From Acidimicrobiales bacterium (GTDB taxonomy: Bacteria; Actinomycetota; Acidimicrobiia; Acidimicrobiales; Iamiaceae), in the NCBI GenBank assembly GCA_030448105.1, contig JAUJNP010000001.1:233303-297302 (forward strand): 64,000 nucleotides of DNA, given 5' to 3'. The notes below the pieces were generated by a model. That model saw only the letters and a program-made list of their open reading frames with translations. It ran no database searches and was not told the DNA's origin. How positions within the stretch are numbered: the first letter of the stretch is position 1; each line of letters begins with the position of its first letter. Below, piece by piece: positions 27,129-39,559 of the stretch. The translations under genes and the position numbers were made by a program.

Positions 27129-28100
27129 GTGAGCCAGCTCCGGTTGAACCCGCTCACCGGGCGGTGGGTGACGGTGGCCACCGGTCGGGTGACCCGGCCC
27201 GACGACTTCAGCCGGGACCGCCAGGCGGTGGAGACCGGTCCGAGCCGCCCGTGCCCGTTCTGTCCCGGCCACGAGGAGCAGACCCCTCCCGCCCTCGAGA
27301 CCTACGAGACGTCGGGCGAGTGGTCGCTGCGGGTCGTGCCCAACCGCTTCCCCGCCTTCGCCGGCACCGAGCCCATGACCGTGCACAACCTCGGGCCCGT
27401 GTTCAGCCATGCGCCCGCCAGCGGCATCCACGAGGTCTTCGTGTTCGACCGCCGCCACGACACCGGCTGGGCCGACCTCGACGACCACCACGCCGGCGTG
27501 GTGATGGCCGCCCTACGCGACCGGCTCGAGGACCACGCCAAGACCACCGGCGTGCGCTACACCCAGGCCATCGTCAACCACGGGCGCGAGGCGGGGGCAT
27601 CGCTGGCCCACCCCCACGGCCAGCTGCTCGGGATGCCCTTCGTGCCCGGCGAGGTGGCCGAGGAGGAGGCCGGTTTCCGTCGCTTCACCGGGTCCTGCCT
27701 GCTGTGCACCGTGGCCGAGGCCGAGCGCGACGCCGGTGTCAGGGTCGTGCACGACGCCGACGGCGTGCTGGCCGTGTGCCCGTTCTGGAGCGGCGCGCCC
27801 TTCGAGATGCTGGTGATGCCCGACGCCCACGAGGGTCACCTGGCGCGGGCGGCCTCGGCCGACCTCGCCGCCACCGGTCGGGCGTTGTGCCAGGTGCTGG
27901 GCCGCCTCCGGGACCGGGTGGGCGACGTGTCCTACAACCTGGTGGTGCACACGTTGCCGCACCGCCACGAGGACCCCTTCCACTGGCATGTCCACGTCCT
28001 GCCCCGCATCCAGAGCGTCGGCGGCTTCGAGCAGGGCACCGGTGTGCCCATCAACATCGTCGATCCCGAACAGGCCGCCGCCACCTTGGCCCCGGCCTGA
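27129..28100 (+). CDS. galT: Galactose-1-phosphate uridylyltransferase
   Basis: The 323-residue HIT-superfamily protein transfers UMP between UDP-glucose and galactose-1-phosphate. Start: LRLNPLTGRWVTVATGR; zinc-type cysteines in PCPFCPGHEEQTPP; the active site H-P-H-G-Q in ASLAHPHGQLLGMPF; later HWHVHVLPR. It fits the GalT family in length and order of motifs. GTG start at 27129. Lies with a methyltransferase and an SRPBCC gene in one direction; treS, malQ and glgP nearby suggest a general sugar-metabolism neighbourhood. An ADP-sulfurylase-like or general nucleotidyltransferase role cannot be excluded. Confidence 0.88.
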   Translation: MSQLRLNPLTGRWVTVATGRVTRPDDFSRDRQAVETGPSRPCPFCPGHEEQTPPALETYETSGEWSLRVVPNRFPAFAGTEPMTVHNLGPVFSHAPASGIHEVFVFDRRHDTGWADLDDHHAGVVMAALRDRLEDHAKTTGVRYTQAIVNHGREAGASLAHPHGQLLGMPFVPGEVAEEEAGFRRFTGSCLLCTVAEAERDAGVRVVHDADGVLAVCPFWSGAPFEMLVMPDAHEGHLARAASADLAATGRALCQVLGRLRDRVGDVSYNLVVHTLPHRHEDPFHWHVHVLPRIQSVGGFEQGTGVPINIVDPEQAAATLAPA

Positions 28101-28112
28101 GCCCGAGACGGC

Positions 28113-28577
28113 GTGGCCCGCGTCCGGGTGTCGGTGGACATCGACGCTCCCCCGCGGCAGGTGTGGGACGCCATCCGCGACGTCACCGGCCACGTCACCT
28201 GGATGGCCGACGCCCGTGCCATCACCCTCACGTCCCGCCGCCGCCAGGGCGTGGGCACCACCTTCGACTGCGCCACCCGGATTGGTCCGCTCGCCCTGAC
28301 CGACCGCGTGGAGATCACCGAGTGGCGGCCCCGCCGGGCCATGGGGGTGCGCCACGCCGGGGTGGTCACCGGTCGTGGGCGGTTCACGCTGCGACCGGTC
28401 CGGCGGGCGGGCCGCACCGTCACCCGGTTCGGCTGGCAGGAGCGACTGCGGTTCCCGTGGTGGATGGGCGGCCCGCTCGGCGCGCTGGTCGGCGGCCGGG
28501 TGCTGAAACGGGTCTGGAAGCGGAACCTCTCGGTGCTGAAGGCGCAGGTGGAGGCGGGTTCGGGCCGGGCGCGCTAG
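28113..28577 (+). CDS. SRPBCC (START/PYP1-like) family protein
   Basis: This 154-residue protein has the SRPBCC layout: VSVDIDAPPRQVWDAIRDVTGHVTW at the N-terminus (beta-1 and two helices), the middle beta-strands FDCATRIGPLALTDRVEITEW, and a C-terminal long helix with GGRVLKRVWKRNLSVLKAQV. The family binds hydrophobic ligands in a deep cavity; some are cyclases or dehydratases. Substrate unknown. GTG start at 28113, 12 bases after galT. Its last four bases overlap the convergent rhomboid gene. Confidence 0.85.
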   Translation: MARVRVSVDIDAPPRQVWDAIRDVTGHVTWMADARAITLTSRRRQGVGTTFDCATRIGPLALTDRVEITEWRPRRAMGVRHAGVVTGRGRFTLRPVRRAGRTVTRFGWQERLRFPWWMGGPLGALVGGRVLKRVWKRNLSVLKAQVEAGSGRAR

Positions 28578-29539
28578 CCGGCGGCGGTGGCCACCGCCAG
28601 GGAGGCGGTCACGCACGCCGCGCCGAGCAGGGCGCACAGCCCGAACCCCACCAGCACCCGGGGGTCGCGGCGCAGGGCGAGGGCGCCGGCGCTCCTGGTG
28701 GGGGTGCCCGCGGGGCTGGAGGGCTTGGTCGGCGCCCGGAGCCGTCCCGGGAGCTCGAAGAGGAGCAGCCCGGCGAGGAAGCCACCGGCCAGGCCGCCGA
28801 TGTGCCCGCCGATGGAGATCCCGGGGATGGCGAAGGTGATGAACAGGTTGAGGACCAGCACCCCGAACACCGGGCTCTCCCGGATCGAGATCCCGCGGCT
28901 GCGACCGAGGGCCAGGACCGCGCCCATGAGCCCGTAGATGGCACCCGAGGCGCCGGCGGTGAGGGCGTCGGGGCTGGCCACCAAGGCTCCGAGGGCGCCG
29001 GCCAGCAGCGACACCGCGTAGATGGCGGCGAACTGCAACCGCCCCGCGGCCCGCTCGAGCAGGGTGCCGAGGATCCAGAGGGCGTACATGTTGAACCCGA
29101 GGTGGACCAGGCCGTAGTGGAGGAACCCGGAGGTGACCAACCGGAACCACTCGCCGTGGACCAGGCCGATGAGTTGGCCGCTGGCCAGGCGGCCGCTGGT
29201 GAGCAGGCCGCCGTCGATCACGAGGTCGCTGCTGCCGGTCAGCGCGCTGGGCCCGGTGACGGCGACGCCCAGCAGGAACACGGCCACGTTGACCGCGATC
29301 AGGACCTGGGTCAGCAGCGGCCGGGTGGCCAGCGCGCCGGTGCCCCGGTACACCCGCTGCGCCCCCTTCTTCGCGCACTCGGGGCAGTGGAACCCCACCG
29401 ACGCCTGGTTCATGCACTGCGGGCAGATGGGCCGGTCGCAGCGCTGGCAGACCACCCCCGCCAACTGGTCGCCGTGGCGGTAGCAACGGGGCGGCTGGTA
29501 GCCGGGGGCGGGGGGGCCGGACGGAAAGAAGCTGGACAC
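28574..29539 (-). CDS. Rhomboid family intramembrane serine protease with N-terminal zinc finger
   Basis: The 321-residue protein has an N-terminal zinc-finger (B-box-like) segment CYRHGDQLAGVVCQRCDRPI then CPQCMNQA and FHCPECAKKG, followed by six or seven helices. Rhomboid motifs: HYGLVHLGFNMYALWILG (N/H helix 2), catalytic serine in AGASGAIYGLMG, catalytic histidine in IGGHIGGLAGGFLAG. Rhomboids cut single-pass proteins within the membrane. The GTG at 29539 starts before the first cysteine. It overlaps the SRPBCC gene end by four bases and follows treS by 10 bases. Confidence 0.93.
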   Translation of the reverse strand: MSSFFPSGPPAPGYQPPRCYRHGDQLAGVVCQRCDRPICPQCMNQASVGFHCPECAKKGAQRVYRGTGALATRPLLTQVLIAVNVAVFLLGVAVTGPSALTGSSDLVIDGGLLTSGRLASGQLIGLVHGEWFRLVTSGFLHYGLVHLGFNMYALWILGTLLERAAGRLQFAAIYAVSLLAGALGALVASPDALTAGASGAIYGLMGAVLALGRSRGISIRESPVFGVLVLNLFITFAIPGISIGGHIGGLAGGFLAGLLLFELPGRLRAPTKPSSPAGTPTRSAGALALRRDPRVLVGFGLCALLGAACVTASLAVATAAG

Positions 29540-29549
29540 TGCGGCGAAC

Positions 29550-31322
<1,773 letters not shown>

Positions 31323-31328
31323 CGGCGG

Positions 31329-33218
31329 TCATCTTCGCAGAGGCCCTCGGCCGCTCGGACGGAGGCGGCCGGCCAACGCGGCGGCCACCGTGGCCGTTGC
31401 CTCCTCGGCGAGGATCACCTCCAGCGGGCGGGGTAGCGCCAGGCTCCAGTTGGGCCAGGGCCCCACCGTGCCGGGCATGTTCGGGCGCTCCTCCACCCCA
31501 GCGGCGTCCTCCAGCTGGGCCACCACGACGAGGCTGGGCGCCTCGGCCAGGAGTCGGTAGGTGCCCTCCACCACGTCGGTGACGGCGGCGTCGTCGTCGA
31601 CGCCGAGCCACCCCCGCAGGCGCCGGCGGGCGGCCCGCGTGTCCTCCACGTTGGGCGCCATGGCGAGCTGCTGTTGAGCGGCGAGGTCGGCGCCGGTCCA
31701 CAGGCCGGCCACGGTGGGCAGGTCGTGGGTCGACGCCGCCGCCAGGGCCAGCTCGGGGAAGGCGGCCGGTGGGTCCTCGGCCAGGGTGACCACCCGGTAG
31801 GCGAGCATCCGCCGCCGGGCGAGCTCCTCGCGCACGCCGTCCTCCACCGTCCCGAGGTCCTCGCCCACCACGAAGCCACCGGCGCGCACGCTCTCGAGGG
31901 CGACCACGTCGAGCAGCTCGGCCTCCGGCTGGCGCACGTAGACGCCTTCGTCGGGCCCCCGCCCGGGCGGGATCCAGAACAGGCGGAACAGCCCCATCAC
32001 GTGGTCGAGGCGCACGCCGGAACCGTGCTCGAAGGCGCATCGCAACATGCGCACCACCGGTTCGTAGGCGGCGGCCCGCAGGCGCCACGGGTCCATGGGC
32101 GGCAGCCCCCAGTCCTGGCCCTGGGTGTTGAACTGGTCGGACGGGGCCCCGATCCGGGTGCCGTCGAGCACGAAGACGTCCTGCCAGTACCACGCGTCGA
32201 AGCCTTCGCGGTCGGTCCCGACGGCCAGGTCGTGCAGCACCGGGACCAGGCCCTGCACCCCGGCCAGCTGATCGCCCACCAGGCCCTGCAACCAGGCGTG
32301 GAAGGCCACCCGGTCGGCGTGGTCGCGGGTGAAGGCGCCCCAGCCCGTCCCGTCGCGGCGGCGCAGCTCGGCCGGCCACCGCGACCACGCCCCGCCGTGC
32401 ACGTCCACCGCGGCACTGAAGGCGGCGAAGGCGCCCAGCACCGGGTCGGCGGTCATGGCCGCCTCGGCCGCCGATCGAGCCGGCGAGTGGGGGACGGCCC
32501 ACAGGCGTTCGAGGGCGGCGCGCTTCAATCGCCACACCTCGGCCCGGTCGATCCGGCGTTCGTCGTTCAGCGCCCGGCCGGCGCCGGCCAGCGGCTCGAG
32601 CTCCTCGGCCATGGCCGCCGCCCCCGGGAGCTGGTCGATCCGCAGGTAGATCGGGTTGCGGAAGCACCGGCTCCCCGCCGAGTACGGGCTGGCCTCGGGC
32701 TCGGGCACGGGGTTCACGGCGTGGACGGGGTTGAGCAGCAGCACCGGCTGGCCACCGGCTCGCCGGCTGGCTCCGGCCACGGCCCGGGCGTCGGCCAGGT
32801 CGCCCATGCCCCAGCTCTGGCGCGACCGGGCGCTGAAGAGCTGCAGGGCCCACCCCCAGGCCCACAGGTCGTCGGGCAGGTGGCAGGCACCGGGGGCGAC
32901 CACGAGGGTGGTCAGCCCGCCGTCGTCGCGCTCGAGGGTGTGGTAGCCGAGGGGGAGGTCGGGCGGCAGCGACGCCACCGGCCCGAGCGAGGCGCCGTCC
33001 TCGGTGACCAGCCGAGCGCCCCGCAGCGCCTCGGGCAGCACCCGCTGGTCGGGGCGGCAGACGTGGACGGCTCCCGAGCCGGGCGGCTCATCCCGCTCCT
33101 CGCCCCGCCGCAGGGCGTCGAGCACGGCCTGCACCGAGGCCGGCGGGGCCTGGCGGCGCTCCCCGGCGGTGTCCACGTACCTCGCCTGCACGCCCCAGCG
33201 GGCCGCCCGATCGCTCAT
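31329..33218 (-). CDS. malQ: 4-alpha-glucanotransferase (amylomaltase)
   Basis: MalQ (GH77) transfers maltodextrin segments between chains. The 629-residue protein has the N-terminal domain, SPYSAGSRCFRNPIYLRID, the nucleophile in GVRLDHVMGLFRLFWIP, the acid/base in VVGEDLGTVEDGVREEL and the third aspartate in AASTHDLPTVAGLW. ATG at 33218. It is 47 bases from glgP, divergently placed, so the shared gap probably holds promoters for both sugar-polymer genes. Confidence 0.94.
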   Translation of the reverse strand: MSDRAARWGVQARYVDTAGERRQAPPASVQAVLDALRRGEERDEPPGSGAVHVCRPDQRVLPEALRGARLVTEDGASLGPVASLPPDLPLGYHTLERDDGGLTTLVVAPGACHLPDDLWAWGWALQLFSARSRQSWGMGDLADARAVAGASRRAGGQPVLLLNPVHAVNPVPEPEASPYSAGSRCFRNPIYLRIDQLPGAAAMAEELEPLAGAGRALNDERRIDRAEVWRLKRAALERLWAVPHSPARSAAEAAMTADPVLGAFAAFSAAVDVHGGAWSRWPAELRRRDGTGWGAFTRDHADRVAFHAWLQGLVGDQLAGVQGLVPVLHDLAVGTDREGFDAWYWQDVFVLDGTRIGAPSDQFNTQGQDWGLPPMDPWRLRAAAYEPVVRMLRCAFEHGSGVRLDHVMGLFRLFWIPPGRGPDEGVYVRQPEAELLDVVALESVRAGGFVVGEDLGTVEDGVREELARRRMLAYRVVTLAEDPPAAFPELALAAASTHDLPTVAGLWTGADLAAQQQLAMAPNVEDTRAARRRLRGWLGVDDDAAVTDVVEGTYRLLAEAPSLVVVAQLEDAAGVEERPNMPGTVGPWPNWSLALPRPLEVILAEEATATVAAALAGRLRPSGRGPLRR

Positions 33219-33265
33219 CTCCGCCTCTTCCGGCCCGCCGTCGTCAGGTCGCTAGGTTCGCGGCG

Positions 33266-35797
33266 ATGAGAGCGTTGCGCAGCTTCACCGTCCGGCCGTC
33301 GCTCCCGGCCGAGCTGGCCCCGCTCGAACGGCTGGCCATGAACCTGCGATGGTCGTGGCACGAGCCCACCCGTGAGCTCTTCCGCTCCGTCGACCCCGAC
33401 GGTTGGGATGCCACCTCGCACGACCCGGTCCGCTTGCTCGGAACCGTCTCCGCCGACCGGCTCGACGCGCTGCGGGCCGACCCGGCCTTCCGCCGGGACC
33501 TGGCCGAGCTCGACGCCGGGCTGGACCACTACCTCGAGCGACCCCGCTGGTTCCAGGAGCGGGCCGGCTCGTCGCCCCTCGGCACCGTCGCCTACTTCTC
33601 CCCCGAGTACGGCATCGCCGAGGCCCTCCCCCAGTACTCCGGCGGGCTCGGCGTGCTGGCCGGCGACCACCTCAAGGCGGCCAGCGACCTCGGCGTGCCG
33701 CTCGTCGCCCTCGGCCTGTTCTACCGCCATGGGTACTTCCGCCAGGCCCAGGGGCCCGACGGCTGGCAGCTCGAGAACTACCCCGACCTCGACCCCTGGG
33801 CCATGGCCCTCACCCCCTGCGAGGGCGTGCGCGTCACCGTCGAGCTGGCCGGTCGGCCCCTCCATGCCCAGGTGTGGCGGGCCGAAGTGGGCCGGGTGCC
33901 CCTCTACCTCCTCGACGCCGACGTCGACGACAACCCCGACGACCTGCGCCACGTCACCGACCGGCTCTACGGAGGCGACACCGAGCACCGCCTCCGCCAG
34001 GAGATCCTCCTCGGCGTGGGCGGCGTCCGCGCCCTCGACGCCCTCGGCCTGAGGGCCGAGGTGTTCCACACCAACGAGGGCCACGCCGGCTTCCTCGGCC
34101 TGGAGCGCATGCGCCGCGCCATCGTCGACGACGGGCTCGGCTTCGGCGAGGCGATCGAGGCGGTCCGCGGGGGCTGCATCTTCACCACCCACACCCCCGT
34201 GCCGGCCGGCATCGACCGCTTCCCGCGGGAGCTGATGGAGGCCTACTTTTCGGGTTGGGCAGCCGAGTGCGGCATCGGCCTCGACGACCTCATGACCCTC
34301 GGCCACCGACCCGGCGACGGGCCCGAGGAACGCTTCAACATGGCGGTGATGGGGCTGCACCTGGCCGGGCGTTCCAACGGGGTGTCGAGGCTGCACGGTG
34401 AGGTCAGCCGGGACATGTTCGACGACCTGTGGCCCGATGTTCCTGCCGAGGAGGTGCCCATCGGCTCCATCACCAACGGCGTGCACGCTCCCACCTGGGT
34501 GGCGCCGGAGATGGCGGGCCTGCTGCGGCGCCACGTCGGGCCCGACTGGGCCGAAGCCGGCTCGGACGCCTGGGCCGCGCTCGATGACGTCGTCGACGCC
34601 GACCTGTGGGACGTCCGCCAGCGGGGCCGGGAACGCCTGGTGGCCTTCGTCCGCGCCCGGCTCCGGTCGTCGGCCCTGGCCCGGGGGGCGTCGGCGTCCG
34701 ACGTCGCCTGGTGCGACGAGGTGCTCGACCCCGCCGCCCTCACCTTCTGCTTCGCCCGGCGCTTCGCCACCTACAAGCGGGCCACCCTCCTGCTGTCCCA
34801 GACCGAGCGGCTGATGGCGCTGCTCTCCTCCCCCGACCGGCCGGTGCAGTTCGTCTTCGCCGGCAAGGCCCACCCGGCCGACGACCAGGGCAAGGAGATG
34901 ATCCGCCGCATCGTGTCCTTCGCCTCGTCGGTGTCGGTGCGCCAGCGCTTCGTGTTCCTCGAGGACTACGACATCGCCGTCGCCCGGGTGCTCTACGCCG
35001 GCGCCGACGTGTGGTTGAACAACCCCCGCCGGCCGCTCGAGGCGTGCGGCACCAGCGGGATGAAGTCGGCCCTCAACGGAGGGCTCAACTGCTCCATCCT
35101 CGACGGCTGGTGGGACGAGCTCTTCGACGGCGACAACGGCTGGGCGGTCACCTCGGCCGAAGCCATCGAGGACGAGGCCCGCCGGGATGAGATCGAGGCC
35201 AACTCGCTGTTCGAGCTGCTCGAGCACCAGGTGGTGTCCCTCTTCACCGATCGCGCCGGCGAGGCGGTGCCGTCGCGGTGGCTCACGCGGGTGAAGCACT
35301 CCCTCACCACCATCGGCCCGGCGGTGCTGGCCAGCCGCATGGTGCGGGACTACACCGAGCAGCTCTACGAGCCGGCCGCCGCCCAGGCCGCCCGCATGGC
35401 TCATGCCGGGCTGGCGCCGGCCAGGGAGCTGGCCGCCTGGAAGGCCCGCGTGCTGGCCGGCTGGAGCGAGGTGGCGGTGCGGTCGGTCGAGGTCTCCGAG
35501 GACGTGGCCGAGCTGGGGGCGGATCGGGCCGTCTCCGCCGAGGTGTCCCTCGGTCCCCTCGACCCGGGCGACGTGGAGGTGCAGCTCGTCCACGGTCCCG
35601 TGGGCCAGCACGACGAGATGGAGGCGGCCACGGTGGTGGCCATGGCGCCCGCCGACGGCGACCCCGGGCGTTCCGACCGCTGGACGGCCACGTTCCGCTG
35701 CGAGCGCCCCGGCCGCTACGGCGTCACCGTGCGGATCCTGCCGTGCCACCCCGACCTGGCCAGCCCGGTCGAGCTGGGCCGCATCGCCTGGGCCTGA
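33266..35797 (+). CDS. glgP: Alpha-glucan (glycogen/maltodextrin) phosphorylase
   Basis: The 843-residue protein releases glucose-1-phosphate from alpha-1,4-glucan. N-terminal domain (DUF3417-like) FTVRPSLPAELAPLERLAMN, then LGVLAGDHLKAASDLGVPLV, VFHTNEGHAGFLGLER, and the C-terminal PLP site region EACGTSGMKSALNGGLNCSI. It is of the shorter actinobacterial type. ATG at 33266, divergent from malQ. It ends at a perfect 18-bp palindrome shared with the convergent enoyl-CoA hydratase gene. Confidence 0.94.
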   Translation: MRALRSFTVRPSLPAELAPLERLAMNLRWSWHEPTRELFRSVDPDGWDATSHDPVRLLGTVSADRLDALRADPAFRRDLAELDAGLDHYLERPRWFQERAGSSPLGTVAYFSPEYGIAEALPQYSGGLGVLAGDHLKAASDLGVPLVALGLFYRHGYFRQAQGPDGWQLENYPDLDPWAMALTPCEGVRVTVELAGRPLHAQVWRAEVGRVPLYLLDADVDDNPDDLRHVTDRLYGGDTEHRLRQEILLGVGGVRALDALGLRAEVFHTNEGHAGFLGLERMRRAIVDDGLGFGEAIEAVRGGCIFTTHTPVPAGIDRFPRELMEAYFSGWAAECGIGLDDLMTLGHRPGDGPEERFNMAVMGLHLAGRSNGVSRLHGEVSRDMFDDLWPDVPAEEVPIGSITNGVHAPTWVAPEMAGLLRRHVGPDWAEAGSDAWAALDDVVDADLWDVRQRGRERLVAFVRARLRSSALARGASASDVAWCDEVLDPAALTFCFARRFATYKRATLLLSQTERLMALLSSPDRPVQFVFAGKAHPADDQGKEMIRRIVSFASSVSVRQRFVFLEDYDIAVARVLYAGADVWLNNPRRPLEACGTSGMKSALNGGLNCSILDGWWDELFDGDNGWAVTSAEAIEDEARRDEIEANSLFELLEHQVVSLFTDRAGEAVPSRWLTRVKHSLTTIGPAVLASRMVRDYTEQLYEPAAAQAARMAHAGLAPARELAAWKARVLAGWSEVAVRSVEVSEDVAELGADRAVSAEVSLGPLDPGDVEVQLVHGPVGQHDEMEAATVVAMAPADGDPGRSDRWTATFRCERPGRYGVTVRILPCHPDLASPVELGRIAWA

Positions 35798-35817
35798 CCC
35801 TCCCCTTGCGGCCACCG

Positions 35818-35835
35818 ACCGGCCGGCCGGCCGGT
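35818..35835. terminator. 18-bp perfect palindrome between convergent genes
   Basis: ACCGGCCGGCCGGCCGGT lies between the stops of glgP and the enoyl-CoA hydratase gene. It could work as a bidirectional terminator, but has no loop or T-run, so this is inferred from position. Confidence 0.4.
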
Positions 35836-35838
35836 GCG

Positions 35839-36627
35839 CTAGCGCCCGGTGAAGCGGGCCTTGCCCGGCCCGTGCTCCCGGAACGATTCCACGCCGATGC
35901 GGGCGTCGTCGGTCTCGAACACCTGGGCGAAGAGCTGCTGCTCCAGGTCGAGGCCGCCGCCGAGGGTGATGTCGAGGCCTCGGTCGATGGCCCGCTTGGC
36001 CAGGCCCTGGGCCACCACCGCGCCGCGGGCCAGCTTCCCGGCCCGCTCCAACGCGCGGTCGAGCACGGCCTCGGGGGCCACCACCTCGTCCACCAGGCCC
36101 ATGGCCAGCGCCTCGGCGGCGTCGACCTGGCGGCCGGTGAAGACGAGGTCCTTGGCCCGAGCGGGGCCCACCAGGCGAGCCAGGCGCTGGGTGCCACCGC
36201 CGCCGGGGATGATCCCGAGCAGCATCTCGGGTTGGCCGAGCTTGGCCCGCTCGGACGCGATCCGGAAGTCGCACGCCAACGCCAGCTCGCAACCGCCGCC
36301 GAGGGCGAAGCCCTCTATGGCGGCGAAGGTGGCGCGCGGGATGTCGGCCACAGCCCCCAGGGTGCGCTGGAACAGGTCGCCGATCACCCGGGCCTCGTCG
36401 GGGCCGGCGAACTCGTCGATGTCGGCGCCGGCCGCGAACACCCGGGACCCGCCGGTGAAGACCACCGCCCCGGGCGGGTCCTCGGTGAGGGCCTCGGCCG
36501 CGCCCAACACCTGACGGAGCACCTCGGTGGAGAGGGCGTTGACCTTGGGGTTGTCCAGGGTGACGACGGCCACACCATCGTCGCGCCGCTCGGTGGCGAC
36601 CAGCGCCGGGCTCGGAGGATCGGACAT
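35839..36627 (-). CDS. Enoyl-CoA hydratase/isomerase family protein
   Basis: The 262-residue crotonase-fold protein has VAVVTLDNPKVNALS, the oxyanion/acyl pocket GSRVFAAGADIDEF, IEGFALGGGCELALACDFRIAS and the catalytic-loop PEMLLGIIPGGGGTQRL, with the glutamate of G-Q-P-E. It hydrates 2-enoyl-CoA in fatty-acid or amino-acid breakdown. ATG at 36627 begins MSDPPSPALV; the longer open frame adds basic sequence without homology. The meaB gene ends about 60 bases upstream on the same strand. Confidence 0.93.
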   Translation of the reverse strand: MSDPPSPALVATERRDDGVAVVTLDNPKVNALSTEVLRQVLGAAEALTEDPPGAVVFTGGSRVFAAGADIDEFAGPDEARVIGDLFQRTLGAVADIPRATFAAIEGFALGGGCELALACDFRIASERAKLGQPEMLLGIIPGGGGTQRLARLVGPARAKDLVFTGRQVDAAEALAMGLVDEVVAPEAVLDRALERAGKLARGAVVAQGLAKRAIDRGLDITLGGGLDLEQQLFAQVFETDDARIGVESFREHGPGKARFTGR

Positions 36628-36689
36628 GGCCACGACCGTAACGGGATGGCGTGCGGCGAGGCCGAGGCGACGTGACTGCGGGGGCGCCG

Positions 36690-37613
36690 CTAGGCGTCGA
36701 CCGCGCCCAGGATGCGGTCGGCCGCTGACCACGGGTCGAGGCGGCGCTCGACCACGTCCTGCTCGAGCTGTTCGCGCTCGGCGGCATCGAGGAGCTGGTC
36801 GGCCCGGTGTCGCAGGCGGGCGGTGACGATGAGCCCGAGCTCGTCCCGGAGGCGCTGCCGGCGCTTGGCCGCCAGCCTCCCGTCGCCGGTGAGGAAGGCG
36901 CGGTGGCGGTCGATCTCGGCCGCCAGTTCCTCCACGCCCTCCCCGGCGGACGCGACGGTGCAGACGATGGGCGGGCGCCAGTCGCCGGGCGTCGACAGGT
37001 CGAGCATCTGCTCGAGGTCACGGCGGGTGTCGGCCGCGCCGGGGCGGTCGGCCTTGTTGATCACGAACACGTCGGCGATCTCCATCAGACCGGCCTTGTT
37101 GGCCTGCACGGCGTCGCCCCACCCCGGGTTCACCACCACCACGGTGGTGTCGGCCGCGCCCACGATCTCCACCTCCACCTGGCCCACGCCGACCGTCTCC
37201 ACCAGCACCCATGCGGCCCCGGCGGCGTCGAGCACCCGGATGGCCTCGGGGGCGGCCAGGGCCAGGCCGCCGAGGTGGCCGCGGGTGGCCATGGAACGGA
37301 TGAACACGTCGGTGTCGAGCACGTGATCGCCCATGCGCACCCGGTCGCCGAGGATGGCGCCGCCGGAGAACGGTGAGGACGGGTCCACCGCCAGCACCGC
37401 GACCCGGGCGCCGTCGGCCCGGAGGTGACCGATGAGGGCACTGGTGAGCGTCGACTTGCCCGAGCCGGGGGCGCCGGTGAGGCCCACGGTGTAGGCCGAC
37501 CCACTGAGGGGGTGGCAGAGGCGGCCGACCTCGTGGGCCGCCGCCCCGCCCCGCTCCACCATGGACAGGAGGCGGGCGATGGCGGCCCGGTCACCGGTGC
37601 GGGCGGCATCCAC
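36690..37613 (-). CDS. meaB: MeaB/ArgK-type GTPase chaperone of B12-dependent acyl-CoA mutase
   Basis: G3E-type GTPases of this family protect and reload methylmalonyl- or isobutyryl-CoA mutases. Walker A GLTGAPGSGKSTLTSALIG, LAVDPSSPFSGGAILGDRVRM, FIRSMATRGHLGGLA, the ETVGVGQ/E switch (VETVGVGQVEVEI) and N-K-x-D (VINKADRPG) are all present. The canonical start used is GTG 37613; a CTG at 37655 that overlaps the NifU stop (CTGA) would add 14 residues that match the family better and may be the real start. The mutase large subunit at 44457-46088 is a likely partner. Confidence 0.92.
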   Translation of the reverse strand: MDAARTGDRAAIARLLSMVERGGAAAHEVGRLCHPLSGSAYTVGLTGAPGSGKSTLTSALIGHLRADGARVAVLAVDPSSPFSGGAILGDRVRMGDHVLDTDVFIRSMATRGHLGGLALAAPEAIRVLDAAGAAWVLVETVGVGQVEVEIVGAADTTVVVVNPGWGDAVQANKAGLMEIADVFVINKADRPGAADTRRDLEQMLDLSTPGDWRPPIVCTVASAGEGVEELAAEIDRHRAFLTGDGRLAAKRRQRLRDELGLIVTARLRHRADQLLDAAEREQLEQDVVERRLDPWSAADRILGAVDA

Positions 37614-37651
37614 CAGCGTGGCCGGATCGGCAGGGTGCAGGGCCGGCGCGC

Positions 37652-37906
37652 TCAGAGGGAGACGGCGCTCTCGCTCTCGAGCCCCACCGCGTGCACCGCG
37701 GTAACGCCCGGCACCCGGTCCTTCATGATGCGCTCGACGCCGGCCTTGAGGGTGACGGTGGAGGCTGGACAGCTCACGCACGCCCCGATCAGCTCGATGG
37801 TGATCACCCCGGTGTCCTCGTCCACCCCGTGCAGGATGATGTCGCCCCCGTCGGCCTGGATGGCCGGCCGGATGGCGTCGATGGTCTTGGTGACCTGGTC
37901 GTGCAT
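37652..37906 (-). CDS. NifU C-terminal-domain Fe-S scaffold protein
   Basis: The 84-residue protein is one NifU_C (Nfu) domain: IRPAIQADGGDIILHGVDEDTG, then LIGACVSCPASTVTLKAGVE with the cluster-binding C-x2-C, and a C-terminal LKxGVERIM. Nfu domains carry 4Fe-4S clusters to target enzymes. ATG at 37906. The stop overlaps a possible CTG start of meaB. Confidence 0.9.
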   Translation of the reverse strand: MHDQVTKTIDAIRPAIQADGGDIILHGVDEDTGVITIELIGACVSCPASTVTLKAGVERIMKDRVPGVTAVHAVGLESESAVSL

Positions 37907-38012
37907 GCTGGGGTGGCTCCTACGCCGGGCGGCTGCGCAGCGTACAACGCCCCGTCGCTCCGCCCTGTTCCCCGAGGTTGCCGCACCGATCCGGCGCTGG
38001 GAGGCTGGCTCG

Positions 38013-39444
<1,432 letters not shown>

Positions 39445-39559
39445 TCAGTATGCTCCGCCTGCCCGCCGCCCCCGGAGTGCAGGACCCTGTGGCCACCGTC
39501 GTCAACCAGCTGGTCCTCGAGCCCGACGACCTCGGCCGGGTGCTCACCCCCGCAACGAC

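Noticed and set aside
33215..37021. A 1268-codon minus-strand frame across glgP and the enoyl-CoA hydratase gene
   Set aside because: Antisense to glgP and out of frame with the hydratase; no conserved motif.
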